From Nymphaea colorata (Eukaryota; Streptophyta; Magnoliopsida; Nymphaeales; Nymphaeaceae), in NCBI RefSeq assembly GCF_008831285.2, contig NW_022204714.1:1-38272 (forward strand): a DNA stretch of 38,272 nucleotides. Reading direction: 5' to 3'. A program made the position numbers and the translations under genes. Positions 22,393 through 33,819 of the stretch are shown here, piece by piece. Below the pieces are notes generated by a model, which was not told the DNA's origin, did not search any database, and was given only the letters and a program-made list of their open reading frames with translations. How positions within the stretch are numbered: the stretch's first letter is position 1; each line of letters opens with the position of its first letter.

Positions 22393-23351
22393 ATGTTCCT
22401 GGACGGACAGATCAAGCTCAGCCGCATCTACGATCACAACTTCGACAAAGGCACCGATAAATTGTATTAACCACTCAGGATCGCCGTCGAAGGACTACCC
22501 ACCGCGCCCTCATCATCCAACGAGCTGAAACAATCGGTACAATCGATTCAGTCCAATACCACCATGCAGATGCCGGAAATGCAGTGCAGCAGGATCACTA
22601 TCAGCAGGGCAGAACAAAATATCATCGTACTTAAAAGTATATGCAGAAAAATTCTACCTTCATCCCCATCAATAAAAAATTGGTATAGACCAACAACCCT
22701 GAGAAGAGGATCAAGGCACGCTCGAGGAGCTATCGAACCTTGAGTGTATAGCAAAGGATAGGTTCGCCTATGGCAGATGCGATATTCAAGTCGTCAATGG
22801 CGAAGGGAGGGCAAAAGGTGGAAATAGTCTATGATTACGATACGAATAACCTTCCCAAATTGGCAGCGATTGGCAAGCAGAACGAATACTACGCTTCGGT
22901 GACAGCTTCAACCATGCCGAGGACGAGAAGCGCCACCTACGTTGGAGGAGTCTTCGAGAGTATGGTCACTAATCGAGTGGAGAGAGCAGAGACCAGGATG
23001 GTGAAAGTGGAAAGAAAACCTTCCAGCCATTCCTCCACATCACTGCAAATCAAATCCCCCAGCAAAAATACAACAAAGACCAACATTAAAGATGGCAATA
23101 ACGCAGCAGAATATTATTAGAATTGCAAACAGTACACCTTTAAAAACTAACTCAAGAGCAAGGCTCCAAGGCAATTGGACAGGTCATAGCCATCCTCGTA
23201 AAAGATGATGATGAAGAGCTGGATGCCCGTCCAGAACGACTACAAGTACAACTTGTTCAACTTGCTCGATGAGCCCATCAATACCAAGTGCTCCACCGGC
23301 CTCTGCCACAAGAACTAAATCATCGCTCCCAAAATCAAGAAACGCTGGTGA
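22393..23351 (+). CDS. Unknown basic protein
   Basis: Two exons joined by a 20-nt intron at 22627-22646; 312 residues. It starts MFLDGQIKLSRIYDHNFD after AGATTATACTGATTTTTAAT. The protein is basic, rich in Ser, Lys, Arg and Asn, and mostly disordered (KRIKARSRSYRTLS, RKPSSHSSTSLQIKSPSK). There is a somewhat ordered segment KVEIVYDYDTNNLPKLA and a C-terminal block NDYKYNLFNLLDEP with two Cys and KIKKRW at the end. No family is recognised. The gene lies 62 bp behind the CKK gene on the same strand. Without the intron the frame closes after 117 codons. Confidence 0.68.
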
Positions 23352-23504
23352 TCCCACCCAGTTTCACTCGAAATCCTCTCGCATTGATAGTACCTTAGCT
23401 TCATATCTTCCGATCCAATTTCCGCTTGCTATCCGGAGGTCTATCATATAGACATGCGAGTGTGCGGGTCACAAGGGGTCGCTTCCAAAAATATTAAATT
23501 TATT

Positions 23505-23588
23505 ATGCAGTCATAGTATAAGACTTATTTTAATTTTATTACTTATTTAATCAAGCCCAAAAGATTGTCTGCATGGCCCAAATCATGA
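23505..23588 (+). other. Upstream open frame overlapping the Cdh1-like start
   Basis: A 27-codon frame (ATG at 23505, TGA at 23586) directly behind TATTAAATTTATT, the leader motif typical of real starts here. It overlaps the main ATG at 23573 in another frame. It could be a regulatory upstream frame, or this ATG may be a first exon whose join I cannot resolve, since no 20-nt intron fits. Confidence 0.3.
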
Positions 23589-25105
23589 ACCACCCCACCC
23601 ACACCCCCGCCAAACCCTGGAAGAGCTCTGACGCCCACGGCGACCTCTCCTCCGAAAGCAATTAAAAGCAACACTCCGCCAACTCCGCCACCACCATCTG
23701 CTCATCCTCCGACCTCTCAAGTAAGGCCACCATCCACGCAGACTGCGAAAACTTCTTCAGGCCGTATGTGGAAAGCAAGAGCCTCTCGGAGATTGAGGAA
23801 GGAGAGAGCTGGGCGATAACCGACCGATACATCCCCAGTCGCAAACTCCTAAAAAAGGACTCGCTTTTCTACGGAGACAGCGAGGGCGACGCCCACAACG
23901 AGAACGCTAAGGACGAAGCAGCCACCACCTCCATCTCGGATATTTACCGCAGGTTCATCATGTCGGAGGGGAGCAAATGCAAATAAAAATTGATCGGCAC
24001 TTACGAGAACGCCAACATCTTCAGGTACTCCCAGCGGACGGCCCCAGTCGCCAACGATAGCCCACTCATCAGCAAGAACGCCAGTCTGGAGTTCGCGGAG
24101 GAGGTCTCACTGGGGACCAAGAAGAAGAGAAAGATCAACAAATTGCCATGCAAGGTGCTCGACGCGCCCGCACTGCAGGACGACTACTACCTGAACCTCA
24201 TCGACTGGTCCACGCAAAACTTCCTCGCCGTCGGACTCGCCTCCAGCGTGTACCTCTGGAACGCCGCCAACTCCAAGGTGACCAAACTGTGCGACCTGGG
24301 CATTTCGGACTCGGCCACTTCGGTCTCCTGGGCGACCAAGGGGCCGCTGTTCTCGCTGGGCACCAACAGCGGCGAGGTGCAGATCTGGGACGTCAACAAG
24401 ATGAAGCGGATCCGCGTGCTGCAGGGCCACACCAACCGCGTCGGCGCCATCTCCTGGAACTCCTCCATCCTCTCCACGGGCTCCCGCGACAAGACCATCC
24501 TCCACCGCGACCTGCGCGCCGGCTCCTCCTTCGTCAGCAAACTGGTCGGCCACAAGCAGGAGATCTGCGGCTTGAAGTGGTCCTTCGACGAGCAGCAACT
24601 CTGCTCAGGCGGAAACGACAACAAATTGCTAGTCTGGAACAGCCACGCCACCGAACCCATCCTCAGGTTCAACGACCACGTCGCTGCAGTCAAGGCCATG
24701 GCTTGGTCCCCCCACCAGCACGGACTATTGGTTTCTGGAGGCGGTACTGCCGACCGTACCATCCGTTTCAGGAACACTCTCACCGGCGCCACTCTGAAGA
24801 CCATGGACGTGGGTTCCCAGGTGTGCAACCTGATGTTCAGCAAGACGCTGAACGAGATCGTCTCGACCCACGGGTACTCCCACAACGAGATCAACATTTG
24901 GAAATACCCCAACATGTAGAAGATCTCGACGCTGACCGGCCACACCTACCGGGTGCTCTATTTGGCAATGAGTCCCGATGGAAGCACCATCGTGACTGGC
25001 GCAGGAGACGAAACGCTCAGGTTTTGGAACATCTTTCCCTCCCGCAACGAGGAAAGCAAGAAGAGCAGCAGCATCCTGAACACCGATTGCATCGTACTCA
25101 GGTGA
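23573..25105 (+). CDS. Cdc20/Cdh1-family WD40 activator of the anaphase-promoting complex
   Basis: 510 residues, intronless. A C-box, DRYIPSR, lies near residues 84-90. The following region, with FRYSQRTAP and [15 protein letters not shown], is the conserved linker before the propeller. From about residue 190 there are seven WD repeats: [20 protein letters not shown] starts the set, then [72 protein letters not shown] and [20 protein letters not shown]. This is the pattern of Fizzy-related proteins, which bind substrates and the APC/C to trigger mitotic cyclin destruction. The protein ends in Leu-Arg, close to the usual Ile-Arg tail that docks on the APC/C. The DRYIPSR form and linker favour Cdh1 over Cdc20. 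The ATG choice is the first in frame after a TGA-free but AT-rich stretch. Confidence 0.93.
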
Positions 25106-25278
25106 ATGTTTTTCTATTTATTCTTTATTGCATCCACATCCCATCCCATCTCAGTCTATTCGCCCGATGCAATGCATTCATCCTATCCCTTCCCTCTATC
25201 TCTTGGAGCGTTTAGGAAACGCAAATTGCCTCAATTTTATGTATGCGTTGTATGTGTGATCTGTAATTAGGATATCCA

Positions 25279-26230
25279 TCACAAGAAAGTAATCCAGGAG
25301 GCCACACCGAATGAGAGGCCGGTGGTCAACCAGAAGAAACGATTGGCGTTGTTCTGGAAGTTCTTGGTCTCAGTGTTCAGATCGGCGATCAGGGTCTCCT
25401 TGCTGGCTGGCACAGGGATGGTCTCAGGGTCGTCCTCGCTGGATATCTACAGGGGTACCTCTTGATGGTTCTTTCGAGGTAGACGGTCTCGCCCTCCTCC
25501 TCGTTGAAGACTCTGAAAACGCGGGTAAGTTCCTGGAGGTTAATCCATTTGTAAAGGTAGTTATCAGCCCAGTTAGACCTGCCGTTCCATGGATCGGCTG
25601 ACTCTCCCTTGCGTACGAAGGCAGTCACGTTGGTAACAGGCACGGAAAGCTCAGGCTGTAGGGGATCTCTAATGAGTCCATCTTGTTCCTGTTTGCGTAG
25701 CGCTTCCTCCCTATCCTGGTAGGTCTCTTCCCCGATGACGTTTTCAGGGACGGTGGTATAGACGAGGTGTTTTCTACTGCGGGGGATCCATCCCAAGTTG
25801 ATGATGAACTTGCGGTGGTGGTTGTTGGCCTCGTAGGTCTCGGGGGAACGGATGAAGGTCTCCCCGTTTCTGGACTGCACCACGAAGGGAGCCAGCACCA
25901 GGTACCCCTCCTGCTTGCCCCGGTTGCGCTTCACGAAGAATCGACCGCCCTTGATCACGCCGTCCAGGTTCACCTTCTTGCAGTCCCAATCATCCACTCG
26001 GAAACGGTTGAATTCGCTCTTGACTGCGTAGATAGGGGAGTACAGTTCTCGGCGGTCTCTCCGCGCTCGACGCGTGCGATGAGTTCCTGTTGATGGGCGC
26101 TGAAGTGGTTGGCCTGCTGGTTGGTGAAGTACCAGGCGAAGCCGGAGACCACTGAGGCGAGGATGAGTGCGTTGGGGGTCCTGGGTGCGACGCGGTGACG
26201 GAAGAGGTTGAAGTATTTGCTCTCAGCCAT
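25279..26230 (-). CDS. SURF1-family mitochondrial cytochrome oxidase assembly factor
   Basis: Three exons with 20-nt introns at 26024-26043 and 25439-25458; 303 residues. SURF1/Shy1 architecture is complete. An N-terminal helix lies at residues 19-37 (NALILASVVSGFAWYFTNQ) after a basic leader. A long intermembrane region follows, with GRFFVKRNRGKQEGYLVLAP, FIINLGWIPRSRKHL and DPWNGRSNWADNYLYKW. A second helix lies at the very C-terminus (FFWLTTGLSFGVASWITF). The GY-x-V-x-P and GWIP motifs are the family hallmarks. SURF1 proteins help insert haem a into subunit I of cytochrome oxidase in the inner membrane. It is divergent from the PIBF1/CEP90 gene across 294 bp. Confidence 0.94.
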
Positions 26231-26524
26231 TAAAAAGTTATTTATGGGAGTATCAATCTTTGATCACAATGGGGAGGAGGGCAAGGGCGGAGGACCATGA
26301 AACAGGAGGGGAGGGATCTGCGGTTTCGAGGTTTGGGAGGGAATGGAAGATATACAAATGGGATATTAGGGGGAGATATGGAGGGGATTGGTTATTTATT
26401 TGATTTTATTCATCTGGAAAATGCTATCTTTTTCCGTATGAAGAAAGATTATCACGAGAAAGGTTACTGTTTGTAAGGCTGTTCATTTAAGGGTGGTTGA
26501 GGCATTATCGAATTATATTTGAAA
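26231..26524. promoter_or_regulatory. Divergent promoter region (SURF1 and PIBF1)
   Basis: 294 bp between the two starts. Toward SURF1 the complement reads CATAAATAACTTTTTA before the ATG. Toward PIBF1 the sequence is GAATTATATTTGAAA before the ATG. A G-rich block at 26270-26380 lies between them. Confidence 0.45.
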
Positions 26525-28804
26525 ATGAGTAACGATTACTAGCGCATGCTCAGGGAGTACAACGTCCCCCCTGGAGTCCTCTCCCCCGAAGAACTCAGAA
26601 TGCTCCAGCAGGGCGGCATTCAGCTAGACGACAGCGACGGCGAAGCAGAAGACCTCTACGATCCAAACTATCGACCCACCAAGCCGAAACTCCCCAGGAT
26701 CAACCCCCAACCAGCCTTCTAAAACGAGTCACTGAGGCAAATATACGAGGAACAACTCTCCATGAAGGACAAGCAAATTGCCTACCTGCAGACCTAGCTT
26801 TCCCACCGCGACAAACTCATGGAGGCCGAGAGGCACAGACTAGAGTCAGAGCATCAGCTGGAGATTGAGAAGGTCCTGGCAGAGCTGAGGAATGCCCGCG
26901 CGCAAGTGGTCAAGACTGAAGGGCAGATTCCGCTCATCAAGTAGGCTATCTACCGCGTAAAGGAAATGAGCACCGGGATGGCCTCGGAATCGGTCTATTT
27001 AAGGCTGAAGGACCTGCCCGAGAGGGAGCTGCCGCCTTCGGAGTGGGTGATGGTGCAGGTGTGGGAGCTGCTGTTCCCCTGGAAGAAGGATCTGGAGTAC
27101 CACAAGAGAGAAGTGGGCAAACTGAGAGAAGAAATCAAGATCCTGAATGACAAGCAGCACGGCCTGCTCAATGAACTCGAGCACTACTCTCGGCTGCTCT
27201 CCAGCAAGGACGACGACGAGAAGAGACACGCCCTCAACTATGATAACAACCGCAAGTGCATGGAGCTGGAAATCGACAAACTGAGAGAGGAGGTGGAATT
27301 GCTGAGGGAGAAAGGAGCGAGGTATGACGAGTTGCTGCGGGACTACAATTTCACCAAGCAGGAGAAGGAACTGATCGAGGAGAAGATGGGATTCTACGAT
27401 AAGCAGGCAGCCCAATCCGCACCAGGCGGCGCAAGGCTCAGCCAGGAAGAGGCGCAACGCAGAAAGACCGAATTGCTCACCCAGGACAAAGAGTATCTGA
27501 CTAAGGAAAATATTCAACTGATCGAGAAAAATCGGCGTCTTGAAGATCGGCTCGACCGTCTAGAAGCATAACTGCTTTCCTAAAAGAACCGTTCCCAATA
27601 ATACCTGCAGCAGCTTCTAAACTTGAAGACTGATGCAGTTTCCGGATACGAGCAAAAGATCTACCGCTAGATTTCCGAGCTGAAGGAGAAGCACCACCAC
27701 GAGCTAGAGATGGCCAAGAACAACCTGGTCGACATCTACGAGAAACAACTGCGCTTCCTCAAGGAAGCCATCGAGGAGAAGGATCTCAGGACTGAAATCC
27801 TCGAGCGCAACCTGAGGGAAAAGAATAAGGAGCATGAGCAACTCATGATCGACACCAGAGATTTCCAGAGGAAGTTCGATGGTGATCTCTCTGAAACGCG
27901 TATCCAACTCAAGATCCGCACTGAGGAACTGGAGAGAGTGAATAGCATTTACCATGAGACTCTGGGCAACCTGAATGCGCATAAGCTGGAGAATGAAATG
28001 CTGAGGGAAAAACTGAATGTGGTCAAAGGAGAGTATTACAAGGCGGAGGCAAATGGAAAAGAAGAAATGAGCTCACTGAAAGCGCAAGTAGCTGTCCTTA
28101 GAGAGCAACTGGCTAACTACTAAATCATTGAGAAAGAAATGGATGAAGCTGTCATCTCCCTTGCTAAGCTTAGTCCTAACGACAATTCCCTCTATACTCA
28201 TACCCTCAATTCCATTCCCACTTCTAACAAGCGTCGCATCCAGCAGGCTCTTGGCCTTGCCCAGCGCCTCCAAGCCAAGCAGCGATAGCACTAAGAAACT
28301 CTAGAACTGCTGAGGAGAAGAGAAGACGAATTATAGAAGGCAACAAATGAGCTTAAAGTGGCAAGATCGCTGCTGGACAAGACCAACCAGCCCTACAGCT
28401 ACCTCGTCAGCAATATCGAGTAGAAATAGAAAGAGGTTCTTATGCTGAGGGCCTAGAATAAGAAGCTGGATCAAGGGTATCAAGATATCAAGGAGGAGTA
28501 TCGCGAGTTGAAGAGACAGTTGGAAGAGGCTGAAAAGGATGTAGAAAGGCTGCTGGTGAAGAGATAGAGCATACAACATATCCAAAGCATACTGATTGAT
28601 CTCACTCGTGGACCAACCTCAGCCACTCAAATAAACTCCGCCGTTCAGGAGATAAAAGACATCCTGGGCACAACCTCCTTCAAAAAAACCGGTCCTCTCA
28701 ACAACACAGCAGGCCTAGGGTCCTCTGGCCCGATGGGGGGAGGGTAGCGTCCAACAAACGAGCCACCAAGTTGGTACAAAAAGTTGGTGGAGAAAAAGAA
28801 ATGA
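26525..28804 (+). CDS. PIBF1: PIBF1/CEP90 centriolar coiled-coil protein
   Basis: 759 residues, intronless, nearly the length of human PIBF1 (757). Almost entirely coiled coil. Family-specific segments appear in order: SVYLRLKDLPERELPPSEW followed by VQVWELL; LLTQDKEYLTKENIQL with EDRLDRLEAQL; IIEKEMDEAVISLAKL; TSNKRRIQQALGLAQRL; ARSLLDKTNQPYSYLVSNIE; and a C-terminal PPSWYKKLVEKKK. CEP90 acts at centriolar satellites and distal appendages, where it is needed for basal-body docking and cilium formation, so a basal-body role fits this heavily ciliated cell. The start follows GAATTATATTTGAAA. The next gene begins 51 bp downstream on the same strand. Confidence 0.9.
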
Positions 28805-28855
28805 TCTTTTCGCATAATATCAAGCAGTCCCTACTATCACGGCTTATATAATATT

Positions 28856-31761
28856 ATGGCTGACCGATTAGGCAAAATAAGCGAGTATCTCAACTCCAAT
28901 AACCACTAGGCCGCCATGCGAATCCACGCGTAGTCCCCGCAAGCCACCAGCGCCCTCGAACCGCCCCTGCAGCTGGAGCTGGCGAGGACCTTCTTCTACA
29001 TAGCCGGCGATTACAAACAGTCAATTTAAATCCTGCAGAGGGTGCAAGACTCCCGCTCCGTGGACATCAAGTACGAGGCGAGGATGCTGCTGGCCAAGGC
29101 CTGCCACCTCGCCGGCTGTCACCCCAACGAATCCCTCGCCCACCTCAAAGAGCTCAACGGAATCGAGGGAAAACACTACGCCAAGTGCATCGAGGAAGTC
29201 AAGAGGATGATCGAAGAGGCAAGCCGAGCTCCCCTCACCTCCAACAACAACCGGGAGGAAGGAGAACATTTCTAAAAGATGTTGAAAGAGGAGGATGATA
29301 ACTCCATCATCATGGAAGGAATGCCCAAATTCCTAGTCTCCAGGGCATGGTTCGATGCATGGATGCGCTATGCCGGCCTGGAGAGAGGACATATGGACAA
29401 CCAAAGCCAACAGAGACGGTATCCCGGCCCCATTACTCAATTTCAACTGGTCGATTACCCCTACCGGATCCTCGCCGATCCCCTTCCAGGAAAGGACTAC
29501 ACCAACAGATACATTTTCGGCAGCGCCAGCGACGAGAGCTACGTTATCCTTCCCAAAAAGTGCTGGGAGTTTTTGAGGAGCAAGTACGACGGCATTGAGG
29601 TGAAGCGCTTCAACATATCCTTTGTGGATAAGCCCTACGAAGTGGTCACTGAAGTGTTCCTCAAGCGCATATAGATAGCCAAGGAAGATTCCAAATCATT
29701 TGCAGCTTTGCAAATAACACGGAAGGAGACTTGGTCAGGCGTGAAGAGCAAACTGGGCAGAATTTGGGGCGAAATCGATGGGTAAATCGTGGAAATTGAT
29801 GAGAGAGGCACCCTCACTCCAGTCAACTAGGCAGAGTTCTTGGAGGAAGTGGACACAATGGGGAAAAGATACCTCTACAAGCGAGCAGCCCGCAAGCCGG
29901 AGCAAGTCTAGCGCTGCGGGAATAAGGCCTGCGGAAAGACCGAAAAACTGATCTTCTGCAAATGCAAATCCGTGAAATACTGCGATAAGGATTGCGCGAA
30001 GGCGGACTACAAGAACCACCGCAAGAAATGCTAGTTGGAACTGGCTCACACGCAGCAGCAATCGGCAGTCTTCAAGAATTTCAACCTGGAAGAGAAGGAC
30101 TTCGGCGGCCTGAAGGGGAGAGTAGGGCTTAAAAACCTAGGAAACACCTGCTACATGAATAGTGGGCTGCAGTGCCTGAGCAACACGAGAGAAATGACCG
30201 AATATTTCATGAAGGCAGATTTCAAGGAGCAAATCAACTACAGCAATCCGCTTGGCACGAAGGGCAATCTGGCTTGCACCTACGCTGAACTCATCCGGTA
30301 GATGTGGACTGGGTCAAGCGATGCAGTCTCTCCCTTCAAGCTGAAGAAGATCATCGGCAATTTCGCCACCCAATTTTCGGGATTCGGACAGCAGGACTCC
30401 CAGGAGTTCATCAGTTATTTGATTGATGGGCTTTCTTAGGATCTTAATTTGGTGAAAAAGAAGGAGACTTTCGAGGCGAGCGAGGAGATAAAACCCGACG
30501 ACTAGATGAGCAGGGAAAGCGAGCTCAACTACGCCAAGAGGATCCAATCCTACGTGCGCAACCTGATGGTGGGGCAATTCAAGTCCACAGTGGTCTGCTC
30601 CACCTGCCAGAGGGTGTCAGTCTGCTTCGATCCCTACCTGCTCATCTCCATGCCGGTCCCGCCCACCGAGTGCTTCATCTTCTTCGTGCCCACCGAACTC
30701 AGCAAATGCGCGATCCGCCTTCCCGTTCCTGTCAGCTACTCCACGACCACTCTGGATAAGGTCAGCAAGGAACTTGCATTAAGATACAATAAATTCGTCG
30801 ATAGGGAGAAGAAATCCGAACCGGAAGGGAAACGAGAAAAAATAGCACCGGAAAGATTGCTCTATTTGCTTATCGATGAGAATACCTACGGTATCGTTCG
30901 GTATCTCGAAGGGAATGAACTTATCTCCTCCATCCAAAGTCCAAATTACCTTATCTTCTGCCTGCAGATTCCAGACAGCCAGGGCGGGTAGCCAGTCCTC
31001 GCTGATTTCAGAAAGGACAAGCCAGACGGAAACATCGTTTGCTTCCCGAGGTTCTTCAAATTCCCCAGAGTCTTGAACCCCAACCTCAAGGATGAACTGA
31101 TCATGTAGTCAATCAAGCGCGGCACTGACGACAGGAAATCCCCTTCTCCCTCGGACCTCTTCACCAGCACGAACGTCGTCGATGAAAAACCGTTCAGCAG
31201 GTTTACGGTCATCTGCAAGAGGGACACAAAGCTTTTGACCTACACATAGCCCGAAAAGGCAGGCCTCAGCTGGTCCTTCGAGGACAAGGACTTCAAAAAC
31301 GTCAGTTTGGACGATTGCCTGCGAAACTTCTCGCAGCAGGAGGTGCTCCAGGGCGACAATCTGTGGTACTGCAGTCGTTGCAAGGAGCACAAAGAGGCCA
31401 CGCGTCACCTGCAGGTCTACAAGAGCAACAAGATACTGGTGATTGCCTTTAAGCGCTTCAACAGGATGAAGAAGCTAAATACTCCCATCAAGTTCCCAGT
31501 TTAAAATTTCAACATGGGTCCTTATCTTCTATGTAATTCTGCCCTCACTTAGCCAATAAGAGCAAAGCCCCAGTCCTCTACGATCTCTATGGAGTGGTGA
31601 ATCACTACGGCAGTATGGGGGCGGGGCACTACACGGCCTACTGCCAAAACTTTTTAAATAAAAAATGGTACGAATTCAACGATAGCCGGGTGAGTGAGTT
31701 GAACAGGAGCGAGATAGTGAGCGACAGTTCGTATGTGCTGTTCTACAGGCGGAGGGATTGA
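28856..31761 (+). CDS. Ubiquitin-specific protease with DUSP and MYND domains
   Basis: 961 residues from two exons, with a 20-nt intron at 31533-31552. Residues 1-140 look like short helical repeats. A DUSP domain follows at about 152-275 ([17 protein letters not shown], later [17 protein letters not shown]). A MYND zinc finger lies near 354-392 (C-x4-C, then CKC, YCDKDC and a final NHRKKC). The peptidase domain runs from about residue 420 to the end, with its Cys box [18 protein letters not shown] (catalytic Cys432), two zinc-ribbon Cys pairs (CSTC, CSRC), and the His box GAGHYTAYC (His918) with FNDSRV after it. All catalytic residues are present, so it should cleave ubiquitin from substrates. 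The His box is reached only after removal of the intron. A TATAATATT box is directly before the ATG. Confidence 0.95.
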
Positions 31762-31818
31762 TCATAAAGCTATCATTATTTCCATCAATAATATTATTCC
31801 TCGCGTATCTTAGTAGTC

Positions 31819-32720
31819 ATGAAAGTTGGATGGATTGGAACAGGAGTCATGGGACTCAGCATGTGCAAACATCTACTCAATGCACAGTACTCACTCTCTG
31901 TCTTTAACCGAACTCCAGAGAAGGCTAAGCCTCTGCTTGAACTGGGTGCTGAATGGCTGTCCCCTCAGGAAATAGCAGCAAAAGTCGACGTTCTTTTCCT
32001 CATGCTGGGCTTCCCCAAGGACGTGGAGACCATGTGTCTGGGAGAAGACGGCATTCTGAAGCACATGAAGAAGGGGTAACCATCATTCCATTCAGCTCCA
32101 TCCTGGTCGACCACACCACCAGTCGCCCCAGTCTCGCAGTCAGCATCTACAACGAAGCCAAGGCTCTGGGCATCGGCAGCATCGACGCTCCCGTTTCCGG
32201 CGGAGACGTGGGGGCAAGGGAGGGCAAACTGGTGGTGATGTGCGGCGGCGAGAAGGAGGAACTGGAGAGGGTCCGCCCCATCATGGAGAAGTACAGCCGA
32301 GCAGTCAACCTGGCGGGAGGAGCAGGGCTCGGGCAGCACACCAAGATGGTCAACCAGATCATCCTGGCAGGCAACATGGCAGGCACTGTGGAGGGACTCA
32401 TGTACGCCAGCAAATCAGGCCTCGACCTCACCGGCACCATCGACACCATCATTCTCGGAGCTGCAAGCTCGACTGCCTTGAATGTGCTCGGAAGGAGAAT
32501 GGTGGCTGGAAACTTTGACCCTGGATTCTACGTGGAGCACTACATTAAGGATTTGGAGATCTGCCTATAAGAATCCGCAAGAATGGAGCTTTCTTTGCCC
32601 TGCCTCGCCCTCGTGAAGCAATTTTACATAGCCCTCAAAGCTCAAGGCGGCAGCAAGCTCGGCACTCAAGCTTTGATCAAAGTCCTCGAGAACCTAAACA
32701 ACCACCACATCGGCAAATGA
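31819..32720 (+). CDS. Beta-hydroxyacid dehydrogenase (HIBADH/GLYR family)
   Basis: 293 residues with a 20-nt intron at 32076-32095 that interrupts the Rossmann domain. The N-terminus has the nucleotide-binding VGWIGTGVMGLSMCKHL. The substrate motif DAPVSGGDVGAREG follows at about residue 120, and the catalytic Lys lies in GQHTKMVNQI near residue 170. A C-terminal helical domain ends KVLENLNNHHIGK. These are the family signatures of NAD(P)-dependent 3-hydroxyisobutyrate, tartronate-semialdehyde and glyoxylate/succinic-semialdehyde reductases. The R/T choice after GVMG and the length (about 290) suit the glyoxylate reductase (GLYR) type as well as HIBADH. The substrate cannot be fixed from sequence. 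It lies 57 bp behind the USP gene. Confidence 0.94.
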
Positions 32721-32785
32721 TAAATCCCTTCCTATATTCCCTCCCCTCCCTATCCCCCTATCCCCCCTATCCCCTCCCTTCCTTT
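32721..32785. repeat. Polypyrimidine tract, CTATCCC-like units
   Basis: The convergent gap after the dehydrogenase gene is almost pure C and T on the + strand, built of degenerate CCCTAT and CCCTCC units. It lies between two 3' ends and may affect transcript termination or be a simple low-complexity repeat. Confidence 0.6.
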
Positions 32786-32858
32786 AGTTATGCCATAGGC
32801 AATATTCTTTTGATTGCCAGGTGATAGTGTTAATGCGTGAGTTTAAATAATGTTGTGA

Positions 32859-33225
32859 TCATTTCTTGGCGGCCTGTTTAGCGCGTTTGATGGTTTTGAT
32901 TTCCTCGAGGAGGAAGGCTCTGATGATTCTGGACTTGACGCATCCACCGCAGAGGACGCCGCCGTAGGGCCTGGAGACAGACTTGTCCTTCTTGGCGAGG
33001 CGTTTATAGTGGTAGGGCCTGAGCTGGGCGATGCCGTTGATCCTCTTTCCGCAATCGCAGCTGTCGTGGGGGGCACGGGGTCCGTGGCCGCGCTTTTGAA
33101 CGTACTGCACAACAACTCTGGAGCCTACGGTTAGATAGAGACTTACCGGGAGTCTTCACCTTTCTCACCTTGTTGGACTTAGTGTTGTAGCTCAGCCTGC
33201 GTCTGTAGGTCACTCTCTGCACCAT
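32859..33225 (-). CDS. RPL34: Ribosomal protein eL34
   Basis: 114 residues from two exons. It begins [20 protein letters not shown], the invariant start of eL34, and continues past the intron with VQYVQKRG, the Cys pair [36 protein letters not shown] and FLLEE. The two CxxC-type pairs are those of the eukaryotic large-subunit protein. The intron at 33125-33146 is 22 nt, GTAAGT...TAG, the only one here not of 20 nt; it keeps A at position 15. Gene length matches the family. AT-rich AATATTATTTTT lies upstream. Confidence 0.96.
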
Positions 33226-33285
33226 AACCTGTGGTTAAAAATAATATTAATAATCAAGAAATAATATCCATATCACCCCGCATAC

Positions 33286-33792
33286 TCAGACGAACTTTCG
33301 CACCGCCAGGGAAGATTTTTTTAGCTAGGAGTTCGGAGATGTTATTAGACGCTTGCTCTCCGCGAATTATAAGGCGCTCTGCTTCGAAAGACGCTCCCTC
33401 AGGACGTTTAGCTGCTTCTGGTAGTCCAGCTACACCTACTTCAAACGCCGCTATAACTACCTGCAACGGATCGTCAGGTCCGTCTGCTCACCTGAACCAG
33501 AACTCTTCACGAGCTTGCTGTATTTCCCCTGCAGCACCTCCAACTGGGTCTCCAGCTAGAAGATCCTCTGATGCTGTAGCTCCAGCACCTCCCCCTCCTT
33601 GTCCCCGCCCCCATTATTCGCAAACACCAACTTCTTATATGCGGCAAGTTCTCGCTGGGTGTTCCCCTGCATATCCCTCAACTGCTGCACTTCCCGCTTG
33701 AGCAATTCGTTCTGCTTGACGAGGGAGGCGTTCTGGTTTTTGAGGGAGTCGCGTTCGGCCTGCAGGATGTCGCGATCGATACTCTTCTCCAT
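33286..33792 (-). CDS. Small coiled-coil protein
   Basis: 168 residues, intronless. The N-terminal 55 residues are strong heptad coil (ILQAERDSLKNQNASLVKQN, LLKREVQQLRDMQ). A Gly-rich linker FANNGGGDKEGE comes next, then a second coil (QHQRIFQLETQLEVLQGKY) and a less regular C-terminus. Family unknown. Its ATG is only 27 bp below the SmF stop on the same strand, and the gap includes TTATAATATCA. Confidence 0.7.
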
Positions 33793-33819
33793 TGATATTA
33801 TAAACAGATTGATAAGGAA

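Noticed and set aside
25103-25160. GTGAATG after the Cdh1-like gene as an intron donor extending the protein.
   Set aside because: The frame ends in Leu-Arg-stop, matching the family's C-terminal Ile-Arg-like tail; no 20-nt intron fits.
32721-32785. The C/T-rich CTATCCC stretch as an internal telomere remnant.
   Set aside because: The units are irregular and do not match CCCCAA.
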